From: Acetobacteraceae bacterium
GTDB lineage: Bacteria > Pseudomonadota > Alphaproteobacteria > Acetobacterales > Acetobacteraceae
Assembly (NCBI GenBank): GCA_947476855.1
Contig: CANJSR010000189.1
Coordinates: 1-8,722 of the forward strand
Direction: 5' to 3'
DNA: 8,722 nucleotides
In this document: positions 1 through 6,591 of the stretch, piece after piece
How positions within the stretch are numbered: position 1 is the stretch's first letter
Layout of the letters: the number at the start of each line of letters is the position of its first letter
Notes under the pieces: generated by a model
What the model was told of the DNA's origin: nothing
What the model saw: only the letters and a program-made list of their open reading frames with translations
Databases searched by the model: none
Program-made: the position numbers and the translations under genes

Positions 1-418
1 CACGACCCCGGAAGCGGTCGTCGCCATCCGCCTCGTAGCTTTCCATGCGCTTGAACAAAGGCAGGACGTCGTCATAGCTCCAGCCCTTGTTGCCCATCTG
101 CGCCCAGGTGTCGAAGTCCTGTGCCTGCCCGCGCACGAAGGCCAAGCCGTTGATGGAGCTTGAGCCGCCCAGGATTTTCCCGCGTGGCACGGGCAGCTTG
201 CGGCCGTTCGTGTTGGCCTCGGGCTCCGAGCTATACAGCCAGTTCGCCGCCGGGTTGGTCAGCAGCTTGGCATAACCGATCGGGATGCGGGACCAGGGGT
301 GGCTCGCCGGCCCGGCTTCAATCAGCAGCACCTTGTTGCCCGGATTGGCGGACAGCCTGTGGGCAACCACCGCGCCGGCCGATCCGGCTCCGACAACGAT
401 ATAGTCGTAGGTCTGCAT
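1..418 (-). CDS. GMC-family FAD-dependent oxidoreductase (choline/alcohol dehydrogenase-like), N-terminal part only
   Basis: Reverse-strand translation from the ATG at 418-416 gives 139 open residues that run off the left edge; family members are usually about 530-560 residues, so roughly a quarter is visible. The N-terminus has the FAD dinucleotide-binding fold: a beta strand followed by GAGSAG at residues 10-15, and the acidic residue Glu34 (VLLIEAG) that typically binds the ribose. Residues 80-103 (GKILGGSSSINGLAF, then VRG and Asp103) match the GMC signature 1 pattern. Family members oxidise primary or secondary alcohols such as choline, glucose or long-chain and terpenoid alcohols to aldehydes or ketones; the substrate-deciding C-terminal domain lies outside the window. 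Purine-rich GAGGGG lies 11 nt and AGGGG 2 nt before the start. It is transcribed away from the LOG-family gene. Family assignment is secure; the specific substrate is unknown. Confidence 0.93.
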   Translation of the reverse strand, partial: MQTYDYIVVGAGSAGAVVAHRLSANPGNKVLLIEAGPASHPWSRIPIGYAKLLTNPAANWLYSSEPEANTNGRKLPVPRGKILGGSSSINGLAFVRGQAQDFDTWAQMGNKGWSYDDVLPLFKRMESYEADGDDRFRGR

Positions 419-639
419 GGCCCCTGGGTCCCCTCGGATCACGTCACGCCGCCGATCGGAACGTCCGCGTCCCGAGGACCACCGGTTCATTGCGATTCCC
501 GCCGGCAAGGTCCCGCCGCAGTATCCCCGCCCATCCTGGTTCTTTCAACCGCCGCCTGCCTGATTGCGAATGAGACCATGCCGTGTGATGGTCCCCCCCG
601 TTCAGCCGAGCGACCACTTCCATGAGATGATTCAGGGAC
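419..639. other. Divergent intergenic region between the GMC gene and the LOG-family gene
   Basis: This 221-bp stretch separates two divergently read start codons and so must hold the promoters for both genes. No convincing -35/-10 pair could be picked by eye, which is common in GC-rich proteobacteria. It contains one clean inverted repeat (574-593, listed separately) and a weaker, bulged one around CCTCGG at 432-437 and CCGAGG at 472-477, in the presumed leader of the GMC gene. No small gene with a ribosome binding site is seen here. Confidence 0.6.
574..593. promoter_or_regulatory. Candidate operator: perfect 6-8-6 inverted repeat
   Basis: GACCAT at 574-579 and ATGGTC at 588-593 are exact reverse complements separated by 8 bp, giving a 14-bp centre-to-centre spacing. 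It sits 46 bp before the LOG-family start, inside a divergent promoter region, where a dimeric repressor or activator would be expected to bind. A single 6-bp repeat can arise by chance in 221 bp, so this is only a candidate. No regulator gene is visible in the window to pair with it. Confidence 0.25.
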
Positions 640-1455
640 ATGACCGATCACAGTGCCCAAACCCGCGCCCGGGCCTATCGCCTGCCGGTCGAGGACACCG
701 ACTTCCTCCTGCGGGAGGAGATGCGCGATATCCGCTTCGCCCTGGAATTCGCCAAGGCTGACCTCGGGCTGCGTGACTGGGGCATCCGCTCCACGATCAT
801 CGTGTTCGGTACGGCCCGCGCGCCTTCGCCCGAGGAATACGCCGCCGCCCTCGCGGCAACCACGACGCCCGAGGCTCGCGCGGCGGTGGAGAAACTGGCA
901 CCGCGCCTGGCGTCCTACCAGGCGGCGCGAGAGTTCGGGCGCATCGTGTCAGAACGCGGCGGGGCCTTCGCGCCAAGGGATCGCTGGCGGGACAACGTGA
1001 TCGCGACCGGCGGCGGCCCAGGCATCATGGAGGCGGCGAACCGCGGCGCCTTCGAAAGCGGCGCTCCCAGCATCGGATTCAACATCAGCCTGCCGCGCGA
1101 ACAGGGACCCAATCACTTCACGACGCCCGAGCTGACGTTCCGGTTCCATTACTTCGCCATGCGGAAGATGCACATGGCGATGCGCGCCAACGCCCTGGTC
1201 GTGTTTCCCGGCGGCTTCGGCACTATGGATGAGCTGTTCGAAATCCTGACCCTCGCCCAGACCCGCAAGATGCCGCCCATTCCGATCGTGCTGTACGACG
1301 CGGCGTATTGGCGGCGCGTGATTTCCTTCGATGCGATGGTGGAGGCGGGGATGATCGAGCCCGAGGATCTGGCCCTGTTCGACTTCGCCGATACGCCCGA
1401 AGCGATCTGGGAATCCCTGGTGCGACGAGGTCTGGTGACCGAACCGCGGGAATAG
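640..1455 (+). CDS. LOG-family protein (TIGR00730-like nucleoside 5'-monophosphate phosphoribohydrolase)
   Basis: This 271-residue Rossmann-type protein carries both LOG family hallmarks: GGGPGIMEAAN at residues 124-134 and PGGFGTMDE at 190-198. A preceding MRKMHMAMRA segment supplies the conserved Arg-Lys pair. The second motif holds the catalytic Glu198. Studied members hydrolyse the N-glycosidic bond of nucleoside monophosphates (cytokinin riboside monophosphates in plants and some bacteria, AMP in others), releasing base and ribose 5-phosphate. Many relatives are misnamed lysine decarboxylases, although this family has no PLP site. The protein is longer than the roughly 190-residue short type, with about 50 extra N-terminal residues and an insertion around 65-105. 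The ATG at 640 is the only practical start because an in-frame TGA lies at 628-630; its ribosome site (AGGGA, 1-2 nt away) is poor. It is predicted cytoplasmic. The in vivo substrate cannot be read from sequence. Confidence 0.92.
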   Translation: MTDHSAQTRARAYRLPVEDTDFLLREEMRDIRFALEFAKADLGLRDWGIRSTIIVFGTARAPSPEEYAAALAATTTPEARAAVEKLAPRLASYQAAREFGRIVSERGGAFAPRDRWRDNVIATGGGPGIMEAANRGAFESGAPSIGFNISLPREQGPNHFTTPELTFRFHYFAMRKMHMAMRANALVVFPGGFGTMDELFEILTLAQTRKMPPIPIVLYDAAYWRRVISFDAMVEAGMIEPEDLALFDFADTPEAIWESLVRRGLVTEPRE

Positions 1456-1539
1456 CGGCCTGCTTGCGCGCTCGGCGGAGGGTGCGATAGTCCTGAAATC
1501 ATTCCATGCCTGCCATGTCACCTGTCCGGAGAGACGCAC

Positions 1540-2076
1540 ATGAAATCATCCCTTCTCGTTCGGGCCGGCGCGCTCGGCTTGCTTGCTCTGGGGGTGATGG
1601 CGCCGGACGCCGCGCGGGCGAGCAGCCTGTGCGCCGGGGACTTCGCGACTTCGCAGGTGCATCCGTGGCCGGCGGCTATGACGTTCTATCTGCCACTGCG
1701 CGAAACGTCTTCGACCAGCGGGGCCCGCATCCAGGCGTTTCGGTCCAGCCTGGAGAAGGCCGGGCTGACCATCGACCCGCAGGGGCGGGCGACGTTGCAG
1801 GTGGTCTTCACGATCCGCGGTGGCCCGGGTCCGGCCAGCGTCTTCAACGACATGAACTGGCAGCGGCGGCCGACCGACGCGGCACTGCTGGTGGACCCGT
1901 CCTTGCCGGGGGCGACCCTGCACCTGACCGTGATCGTCAGCGACCGCACCGCCTATCAGCAGATCTGGGTCGCGACGATGGAATGCAGGATCGAAACGCC
2001 GGATACCGCGGCGCTCGCGGCTGATATCGGCACCTCGCTGGGCAAGGCGATCACCAGCGCGATGCGGCAGCGCTGA
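1540..2076 (+). CDS. Secreted/periplasmic protein of unknown function
   Basis: I do not recognise the family. The 178-residue product begins with a clear Sec signal peptide: basic residues (Lys2, Arg8), a leucine/alanine-rich core at about 10-20, and an Ala-Arg-Ala cleavage site predicted after residue 27. There is no lipobox cysteine, so the mature part of about 151 residues is predicted to be soluble in the periplasm or exported. It has exactly two cysteines (Cys31 and Cys149), near the ends of the mature chain, which could form a disulfide. The mid-section (residues 65-135) alternates hydrophobic residues in a way that suggests beta strands, and the C-terminus (155-178) looks helical. A strong GGAGAG ribosome site lies at 1528-1533, 6 nt before the ATG. 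It follows the LOG-family gene by 84 bp in the same direction, so co-transcription is possible. It converges on the M23 peptidase gene with 15 bp between stops. Confidence 0.8.
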   Translation: MKSSLLVRAGALGLLALGVMAPDAARASSLCAGDFATSQVHPWPAAMTFYLPLRETSSTSGARIQAFRSSLEKAGLTIDPQGRATLQVVFTIRGGPGPASVFNDMNWQRRPTDAALLVDPSLPGATLHLTVIVSDRTAYQQIWVATMECRIETPDTAALAADIGTSLGKAITSAMRQR

Positions 2077-2091
2077 CGGGGTCCGCCCGCC

Positions 2092-2574
2092 TTATCGCTG
2101 CGCCGTCTGCCCGCAGCGGTCGAACTTGAAATAGGGGGCCGGATCGACCCGCTGGCCGTTGACCTCTACCTCCAGGTGCAGGTGCGTCCCATAGGTGATG
2201 CCGGTGCGCCCGACCCGGCCCAGCGCCTCTCCCACCGCCACCGCGCGTTTGCCGGATGCGAGCGGCGGCGCCACGGTGCCCAGATGGGAATAACGGGTGG
2301 TCAGCCCGTCCGTGTGCTTCACGGTCACTTCCAGCCCGCCGGCGCCGATCCGGCGGATGCTGATGACCTGCCCGGCGGCGACGGCCCGCACCCAGGCCCC
2401 GGCCGGAGCAGGCAGGTCGATGCCGTTATGGAACCCTGATGCGCGCGGTCCCCCCGTCGTGCGCGGTCCGTAGGGGGAGGAGATGCAGGCCGGCGTGAAC
2501 GGCGGCACGAGCGCCTCGGCGGCCAGGGCACCCGACGCCGCGGGCAGCATGAGGGCGATCAGAAGGCCGAGCAT
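2092..2574 (-). CDS. Secreted M23-family metallopeptidase (LytM/lysostaphin-type domain)
   Basis: Reverse-strand reading gives a 160-residue protein with a compact M23 domain at about residues 30-150. All zinc and catalytic residues are visible: His49 and Asp53 in HNGID (the HxxxD motif), His97 in RYSHLG, and His131/His133 in GTHLHLE (the HxH motif). Members with an intact set cleave glycyl or cross-link peptide bonds in peptidoglycan, so this is a likely cell-wall hydrolase rather than a degenerate activator such as EnvC. Cys30 and Cys154 could form a disulfide. The ATG at 2574-2572 leaves an N-terminus with no positive charge. A TTG at 2601-2599, nine codons upstream, gives a better signal peptide (Lys2, Arg6, then the LLIALML core, cleavage near ALA-AEA). 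Neither start has a clear ribosome site. The frame stays open far upstream antisense to the monooxygenase gene, so an over-long call (up to 758 residues) should be avoided. Confidence 0.88.
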   Translation of the reverse strand: MLGLLIALMLPAASGALAAEALVPPFTPACISSPYGPRTTGGPRASGFHNGIDLPAPAGAWVRAVAAGQVISIRRIGAGGLEVTVKHTDGLTTRYSHLGTVAPPLASGKRAVAVGEALGRVGRTGITYGTHLHLEVEVNGQRVDPAPYFKFDRCGQTAQR

Positions 2575-2715
2575 CGGGGCGGATCGGGGAGACGACTTCA
2601 ATTCGTGCCAGCCGCGATCGGGGCACAAGTCGGGGGCGACGCCGACCAAGACGCGTGGTAAGCTACCCATCAGTAGGGTTCGCTGACCCAAACCCGAGCA
2701 GGAGATTGAGACAAG

Positions 2716-4362
2716 ATGCTGGATGCCGCCATCGCCGACGCCCATGCCAACGCGTCCGAGACCAAGACCTATGACGCCATCATCATTGGCGCCGGAATTG
2801 CCGGCATGTACCAACTTTATCGCCTCCGTCAGCTGGGCCTTTCGGTCCGCGTGTTTGAAACCGGCACCGGCGTGGGCGGCACCTGGTACTGGAACCGTTA
2901 CCCCGGCGCGCGCTTCGATTCCGAGAGCTATACATATGGATTCTCCTTCTCGGAGGAGTTGCTGCAGGAGTGGAACTGGAGCGAGCATTTCGCCGCCCAG
3001 CCGGAAACCCTGACCTATCTGAACCATGTCGCCGACAAGTTCGACCTGCGGCGCGACATCCAGTTCAACGCTCGCGTGTCTTCGGCCACCTTCGATGAGC
3101 AGAAAAGCCAGTGGGCCGTGACGCTGGACACCGGGGAAACCCACACCGCCCGGTTCCTGGTCACGGCGGTTGGCCCGCTGTCGGCCGACACGATGCCGAA
3201 GCTGCCTGGCGTGGACCGGTTTCGCGGCCAGTCCTTCCACACCTATCGCTGGCCGAAGGAAGACGTGAACTTCACCGGCAAGCGCGTGGCCGTGATCGGC
3301 ACGGGTGCGACGGGCGTGCAGGTGATCCAGACCATCGCCCCGGCGGTCGCGCAACTGACCGTGTTCCAGCGCACGCCCAATTGGTGCACGCCGCTGAACA
3401 ACCGCAAGATCAGCGATGACGAACAGCGCCAGATCAAGGGCAGCTACCCCGAGCTGTTCGAGCTGCTGCGCACGACTCCCGGCTGCTACATCCACAACGC
3501 CGACCCGCGCGGCACGTTCGAGGTGACGGAGCAGGAGCGGGAAGCGTTCTGGGAACAGCGCTATGGTGAGCCTGGCTTCGGGATCTGGCAGGCCAATTTC
3601 CACGACATGCTCACCGATCCGAAGGCGAACGCGCTGTTCAGCGATTTCGTCGCCCGGAAGATCCGCCAGCGGGTCAAGGACCCCGCAGTGGCGGACATGC
3701 TGATCCCGAAATGCCATGGCTTCGGCACCCGCCGCGTGCCGCAGGAGACGGGCTATTACGAGGCGTTCAACCTGCCGCACGTGAAGCTGGTCGACATCAA
3801 GGCGACGCCGATCGAATGCATCACCGAGACCGGCATCAAGACCAGCGATGCCGAATACGACTTCGACATGATCATCTATGCCACCGGCTTCGACGCCATC
3901 ACCGGCGCATTTGACCGGATCGAGTTCCGGGGCGTCGGTGGGCAACGGCTGAAGGACAAGTGGGCGGATGGGCCGAAGACCTATCTCGGCCTGCAATCGG
4001 CCGGTTTCCCGAACATGCTGACGATCGTCGGGCCGCACAACGCCTCCACCCGCTGCAACATTCCCCGCTGCATCGAGCAGAACGTGGACTGGGTCACCGA
4101 CCTGCTGCGCCACGCGCGCGACACCGGCTGCACCCGGTTCGAGGCGACCGAGGAAGCCGAGGCCGACTGGTCGCGGCATATCAACGAGCTTGCCGATGGC
4201 ATGCTGTATACACAGATCGATTCCTGGGCGACCGGCATCAATTCGAACGTCGAGGGCAAGAACGTCCGCCGCATCCTGCAGTACCAGGGCGGCGCGCCGG
4301 CCTATCGGGCGAAATGTGACGAGGTCGCGTCGAGCGGTTACGCCGGTATGGTCCTGCGCTGA
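2716..4362 (+). CDS. Type I Baeyer-Villiger monooxygenase (FAD/NADPH-dependent, cyclohexanone monooxygenase-like)
   Basis: The 548-residue length fits the family (cyclohexanone monooxygenases are about 540). In order it shows an FAD-binding GAGIAG at residues 25-30, then GGTWYWNRYPGARFDSES with the aromatic and arginine pattern typical of these enzymes. The Baeyer-Villiger fingerprint FxGxxxHxxxWP is exact at residues 169-180 (His175, Trp179). An NADPH-binding GTGATG lies at 195-200 and the ATGFD segment at 389-393. Such enzymes use NADPH and O2 to insert oxygen next to a carbonyl, giving an ester or lactone, and act in the cytosol. No signal peptide or membrane segment is seen; about 18 residues precede the first beta strand. 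AGGAG at 2700-2704 lies 11 nt before the ATG. The gene is divergent from the M23 gene (114 or 141 bp apart) and is followed by an importer operon after 140 bp. The ketone substrate is not determinable from sequence. Confidence 0.95.
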   Translation: MLDAAIADAHANASETKTYDAIIIGAGIAGMYQLYRLRQLGLSVRVFETGTGVGGTWYWNRYPGARFDSESYTYGFSFSEELLQEWNWSEHFAAQPETLTYLNHVADKFDLRRDIQFNARVSSATFDEQKSQWAVTLDTGETHTARFLVTAVGPLSADTMPKLPGVDRFRGQSFHTYRWPKEDVNFTGKRVAVIGTGATGVQVIQTIAPAVAQLTVFQRTPNWCTPLNNRKISDDEQRQIKGSYPELFELLRTTPGCYIHNADPRGTFEVTEQEREAFWEQRYGEPGFGIWQANFHDMLTDPKANALFSDFVARKIRQRVKDPAVADMLIPKCHGFGTRRVPQETGYYEAFNLPHVKLVDIKATPIECITETGIKTSDAEYDFDMIIYATGFDAITGAFDRIEFRGVGGQRLKDKWADGPKTYLGLQSAGFPNMLTIVGPHNASTRCNIPRCIEQNVDWVTDLLRHARDTGCTRFEATEEAEADWSRHINELADGMLYTQIDSWATGINSNVEGKNVRRILQYQGGAPAYRAKCDEVASSGYAGMVLR

Positions 4363-4393
4363 ACGCACTGTTGCAACCCGGGATTAAAGTTTG

Positions 4394-4434
4394 GGGAGAC
4401 GAAGAAAACTCCCGTCCCGGGAGTAGCACTCCCG
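4394..4434 (+). promoter_or_regulatory. Alternate-pairing hairpin leader upstream of the transporter operon
   Basis: Four short arms lie in the 140-bp gap between the monooxygenase and the binding-protein gene. Arm 1 is GGGAG (4394-4398), arm 2 ACTCCCG (4408-4414), arm 3 CGGGAGT (4418-4424) and arm 4 ACTCCCG (4428-4434). Arm 2 pairs perfectly with arm 3 over 7 bp with a 3-nt loop; arm 3 pairs equally well with arm 4 over 7 bp with a 3-nt loop; arm 1 can pair 5 bp with arm 2. The 2:3 and 3:4 hairpins exclude each other, which is the layout of a transcription attenuator. Arm 4 is followed by TTGTGTTG, a weak U-rich tract. Alternatives are an intercistronic processing or stabilising hairpin, or a repeated protein-binding site in DNA. 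Complementarity is seen directly; function is inferred. Confidence 0.45.
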
Positions 4435-4502
4435 TTGTGTTGATGAGATAAGCGGCCCACGAAAGCCCCCGCCCAAGGCGGTTTACCAAACGAGGGAACG
4501 AG

Positions 4503-5660
4503 ATGACCAATCCTCTGATTCTGCCGCGCCGCACGGTCCTGACCGGGGCGGTCGCATCGCTCGCCATGCCGGCGATTGTCAGCGCGCAGTCGAAGGAGCC
4601 GATCAAGCTGGCCACCGCGATGCCGCTGACCGGTTCGCAGGCCGGCTATGGCGCTGACTTCGTGACCGGCATGCGGATGGCCGCGAAGGACGTGACGGAC
4701 CAGGGCGGCATCGCCGGCCGTCCGGTGGAAATCCTGGCACTCGACACGCAGGCCGATCCGCAGCTTGGCATCAACGCGGTGAACCGCTTCATCACGGTTG
4801 AGAAGCTGCCGATGTATTTCATCGCCTGGTCGGCGGTGGTGAAGGCGGTCGCCCCGATCTCCAACCGCGAGAAGGTGCTGGCCATCAACACGGGCGCGAA
4901 CGCGCCGGAAATCGCGCGCCTGGGCGACTATGTCTATACAGCCTTCCCGCTGGCGGACATCGATATCACCAAGCTGGCCAACTACACGGTCAAGACGCTG
5001 GGCAAGAAGCGCGCGGCGGTCCTGTACATCAACAATGAAACCGGCATCGACGCGGCCAAGATCTACCGCGACACCTTCATCGCCGCCGGCGGCCAGGTCG
5101 TGGCGTTCGAGGCGTATGACCCGAAGGCCACCGAATTCACCGGCATGCTGCTGAAGACCCGGGCGTCCAACCCCGACATGGTCCACATCCATGGCCTGCT
5201 GTCCGACACGCCGCAGGTGATCGCGCAGATGCGCCAGCTTGGGATGCAGCAGCGCGTCTCCACCTACTCGGTCGCCTATAATCCGAAGGTGCTGGAACAG
5301 CTTGGCGCCGCGGCGGAAGGCCTGATCGTCACCTCCCTCGCTCCCGGGGTGGACGAGAACCCGAAGGTCGCGCCGTTCATCGAGCGCTGGAAGAAGGAAA
5401 TCGGGCGCGCGCCGAACGGCTTGCCCTACATCCAGTACCAGTACGACATGGTGATCCTCGCGAAGGCCATGTACGAATACCTGGCGACGAAGAACCTGCC
5501 GGCGACTGGCGAATCCCTGCGGGAAGCGCTGACGACGGTCAAAAGCTTCGACCTGCCGATGACCGGCATGACCGTCATCGACGGGCACACGGTCAACAAG
5601 CCGGTGTACCTGCTGACCGTGGAAAAGGGCGCCTTCAAGCCGCTCGTGACCCTGACCTGA
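4503..5660 (+). CDS. Periplasmic substrate-binding protein of a Liv/HAAT-type ABC importer
   Basis: The 385-residue protein has the periplasmic binding protein type I fold used by LivJ/LivK-like receptors. After the signal, residues 33-50 (IKLATAMPLTG, then AGYG) match the family's first strand and ligand loop, and GGIAGRPVEI further on is typical. The N-terminus carries twin arginines (Arg9-Arg10) before a hydrophobic stretch and a VSA site predicted to be cut after residue 28. This suggests Tat export of a prefolded protein, with Sec as the alternative. A GAGGGA ribosome site (4492-4497) lies 5 nt before the ATG. It is the first gene of a five-gene transporter run and is preceded by the hairpin leader. 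The family binds branched-chain amino acids, amides, urea, aromatic acids and other small organics. The neighbouring Baeyer-Villiger enzyme makes a non-amino-acid ligand plausible, but the ligand is not proven by sequence. Confidence 0.93.
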   Translation: MTNPLILPRRTVLTGAVASLAMPAIVSAQSKEPIKLATAMPLTGSQAGYGADFVTGMRMAAKDVTDQGGIAGRPVEILALDTQADPQLGINAVNRFITVEKLPMYFIAWSAVVKAVAPISNREKVLAINTGANAPEIARLGDYVYTAFPLADIDITKLANYTVKTLGKKRAAVLYINNETGIDAAKIYRDTFIAAGGQVVAFEAYDPKATEFTGMLLKTRASNPDMVHIHGLLSDTPQVIAQMRQLGMQQRVSTYSVAYNPKVLEQLGAAAEGLIVTSLAPGVDENPKVAPFIERWKKEIGRAPNGLPYIQYQYDMVILAKAMYEYLATKNLPATGESLREALTTVKSFDLPMTGMTVIDGHTVNKPVYLLTVEKGAFKPLVTLT

Positions 5661-5670
5661 GCCATCCGCC

Positions 5671-6579
5671 ATGTTTGAACCTGTCATCCTGGTCCAGATC
5701 CTCTGGACCGGGATCGCGACCTCGTCGAAATACGTTCTGCTCACTGTCGGCTTTTCGCTGGCATTGAAGGTGACCGGCCTGTGGAATTTTGCCCAGGCCG
5801 GATTCATGACCATCGCGTTCTATACGATGTTCGCGGCGCTGAACTGGTTCGACATGCCGCTGGCCGTCGCCGTGCTGTTGGCCGTCGCGACCACGGTCGC
5901 CGCCTCGCTCGCGACCGAGAAATGGGGCCTCGATGTCCTGCGGGAACGACAATCGGGCAGCCTGACCTTCTTCATCTTCACACTGATCCTGGCCGAGTTC
6001 ATCTTCTACGTCACACAGTTGATCTTCGGGACCGAGCCGCAGACCCTGTTCAAGACCATCCTGTCCCCGGTGCAGATCATCGGTGGCGTGGCGGTCAGCC
6101 AGTGGGACCTGATCGCGACCTCGATGATGGTGTCGGGCGTGGTACTGCTGTGGCTGTTCATGAGCTTCACCAAGGAAGGCCGCTTCCTGACCGCTGTGTC
6201 GGACAACGCCAAGCTGGCGGAGCTTTACGGCATCAGCGCCAAGCGGTCCTTCCGGGTGGCGGCGGTGATCTCGGCCCTGTTCCTGGTGGCGTCGATGTAT
6301 CTGGTGGGCTCGCATGGCGGCGTTGTGCCCAACACCCCGATCGAGCTGATCCTGGCAGCCGTCATCGCCACGCTGCTGGGCGGCATCGGGCGGGTGTTTG
6401 CGGCGGCCGCGGCCTCGATCTTCCTGGCGCTGCTGCAAAGCTTCAGCATCCTGTTCATCGACTCGCGCTGGCAGAACCTGCTGCTGTACGGCTTCCTGTT
6501 CGCCACCATCCTGCTGTTCCCCCGCGGTGTGCGCCTGCCGCGCCTGCGCCGGATCAAGCCGGCCATGGCAACGCGGTAG
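5671..6579 (+). CDS. ABC importer inner-membrane permease, LivH type
   Basis: This 302-residue, strongly hydrophobic protein has several membrane segments separated by short loops and a cytoplasmic loop around residues 165-190 (FLTAVSDNAKLAELYGIS). That loop corresponds to the conserved coupling region of LivH, where an Ala/Gly-Ile helix contacts the ATPases. With its partner permease it forms the membrane channel of a Liv/HAAT importer. The early motif is WNFAQAG (residues 38-44) where LivH proteins usually have NFAHG, so it belongs to a divergent branch. It starts 10 bp after the binding-protein stop codon with only a weak ribosome site, consistent with translational coupling. The basic C-terminus (RLPRLRRIK) is predicted cytoplasmic. 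The role as the first permease rests on gene order and family pattern. Confidence 0.92.
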   Translation: MFEPVILVQILWTGIATSSKYVLLTVGFSLALKVTGLWNFAQAGFMTIAFYTMFAALNWFDMPLAVAVLLAVATTVAASLATEKWGLDVLRERQSGSLTFFIFTLILAEFIFYVTQLIFGTEPQTLFKTILSPVQIIGGVAVSQWDLIATSMMVSGVVLLWLFMSFTKEGRFLTAVSDNAKLAELYGISAKRSFRVAAVISALFLVASMYLVGSHGGVVPNTPIELILAAVIATLLGGIGRVFAAAAASIFLALLQSFSILFIDSRWQNLLLYGFLFATILLFPRGVRLPRLRRIKPAMATR

Positions 6580-6591
6580 AGGGGAACCGAC

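Noticed and set aside
428..480. Imperfect inverted repeat around CCTCGG and CCGAGG upstream of the GMC gene
   Set aside because: The arms are 34 bp apart and need a bulge to extend past 6 bp; in GC-rich DNA this is weak evidence.
2077..2091. A bidirectional terminator between the convergent secreted-protein and M23 genes
   Set aside because: Only a 6-bp complementarity (GCAGCG with CGCTGC) with a long loop and no T-tract was found, which is not enough to call a terminator.
2654..2690. Clustered ACCC/GGGT elements in the gap before the monooxygenase gene
   Set aside because: The possible stems are only 4-5 bp with varying loops, and no single arrangement is better than chance. No promoter could be picked with confidence either.
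2092..4368. A 758-codon open frame on the minus strand covering the M23 gene and the whole antisense of the monooxygenase gene
   Set aside because: Only its last 160-169 residues match a protein family. The rest is low-complexity, rich in Arg, Gly, Asp and His, and mirrors the codon pattern of the well-supported plus-strand gene, as expected for antisense frames in GC-rich DNA.
4370..4377. An 8-bp perfect palindrome GTTGCAAC just after the monooxygenase stop codon
   Set aside because: It is too short to stand out by chance, is not repeated nearby, and has no loop to act as a terminator. It could be a half-size operator core, but nothing else supports that.
4405..4424. Read on the minus strand, the first hairpin is followed by a T-rich tract (TTTTCTTC) like an intrinsic terminator
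   Set aside because: There is no minus-strand gene ending here, so a terminator role on that strand has no obvious purpose. The resemblance comes from the A-rich stretch just before the first arm.
4371..4452. A possible 26-codon leader peptide starting at TTG 4371 and ending at TAA, spanning the hairpin arms
   Set aside because: The frame is open, but there is no ribosome site before the TTG and no run of regulatory codons. A short open frame is expected by chance, so I do not claim a leader peptide.
4338..5813. A 491-codon minus-strand frame antisense to the binding-protein gene
   Set aside because: It has no recognisable domain, its composition is biased toward Arg, His and Asp, and it lies entirely opposite a gene with clear family motifs and a good ribosome site.
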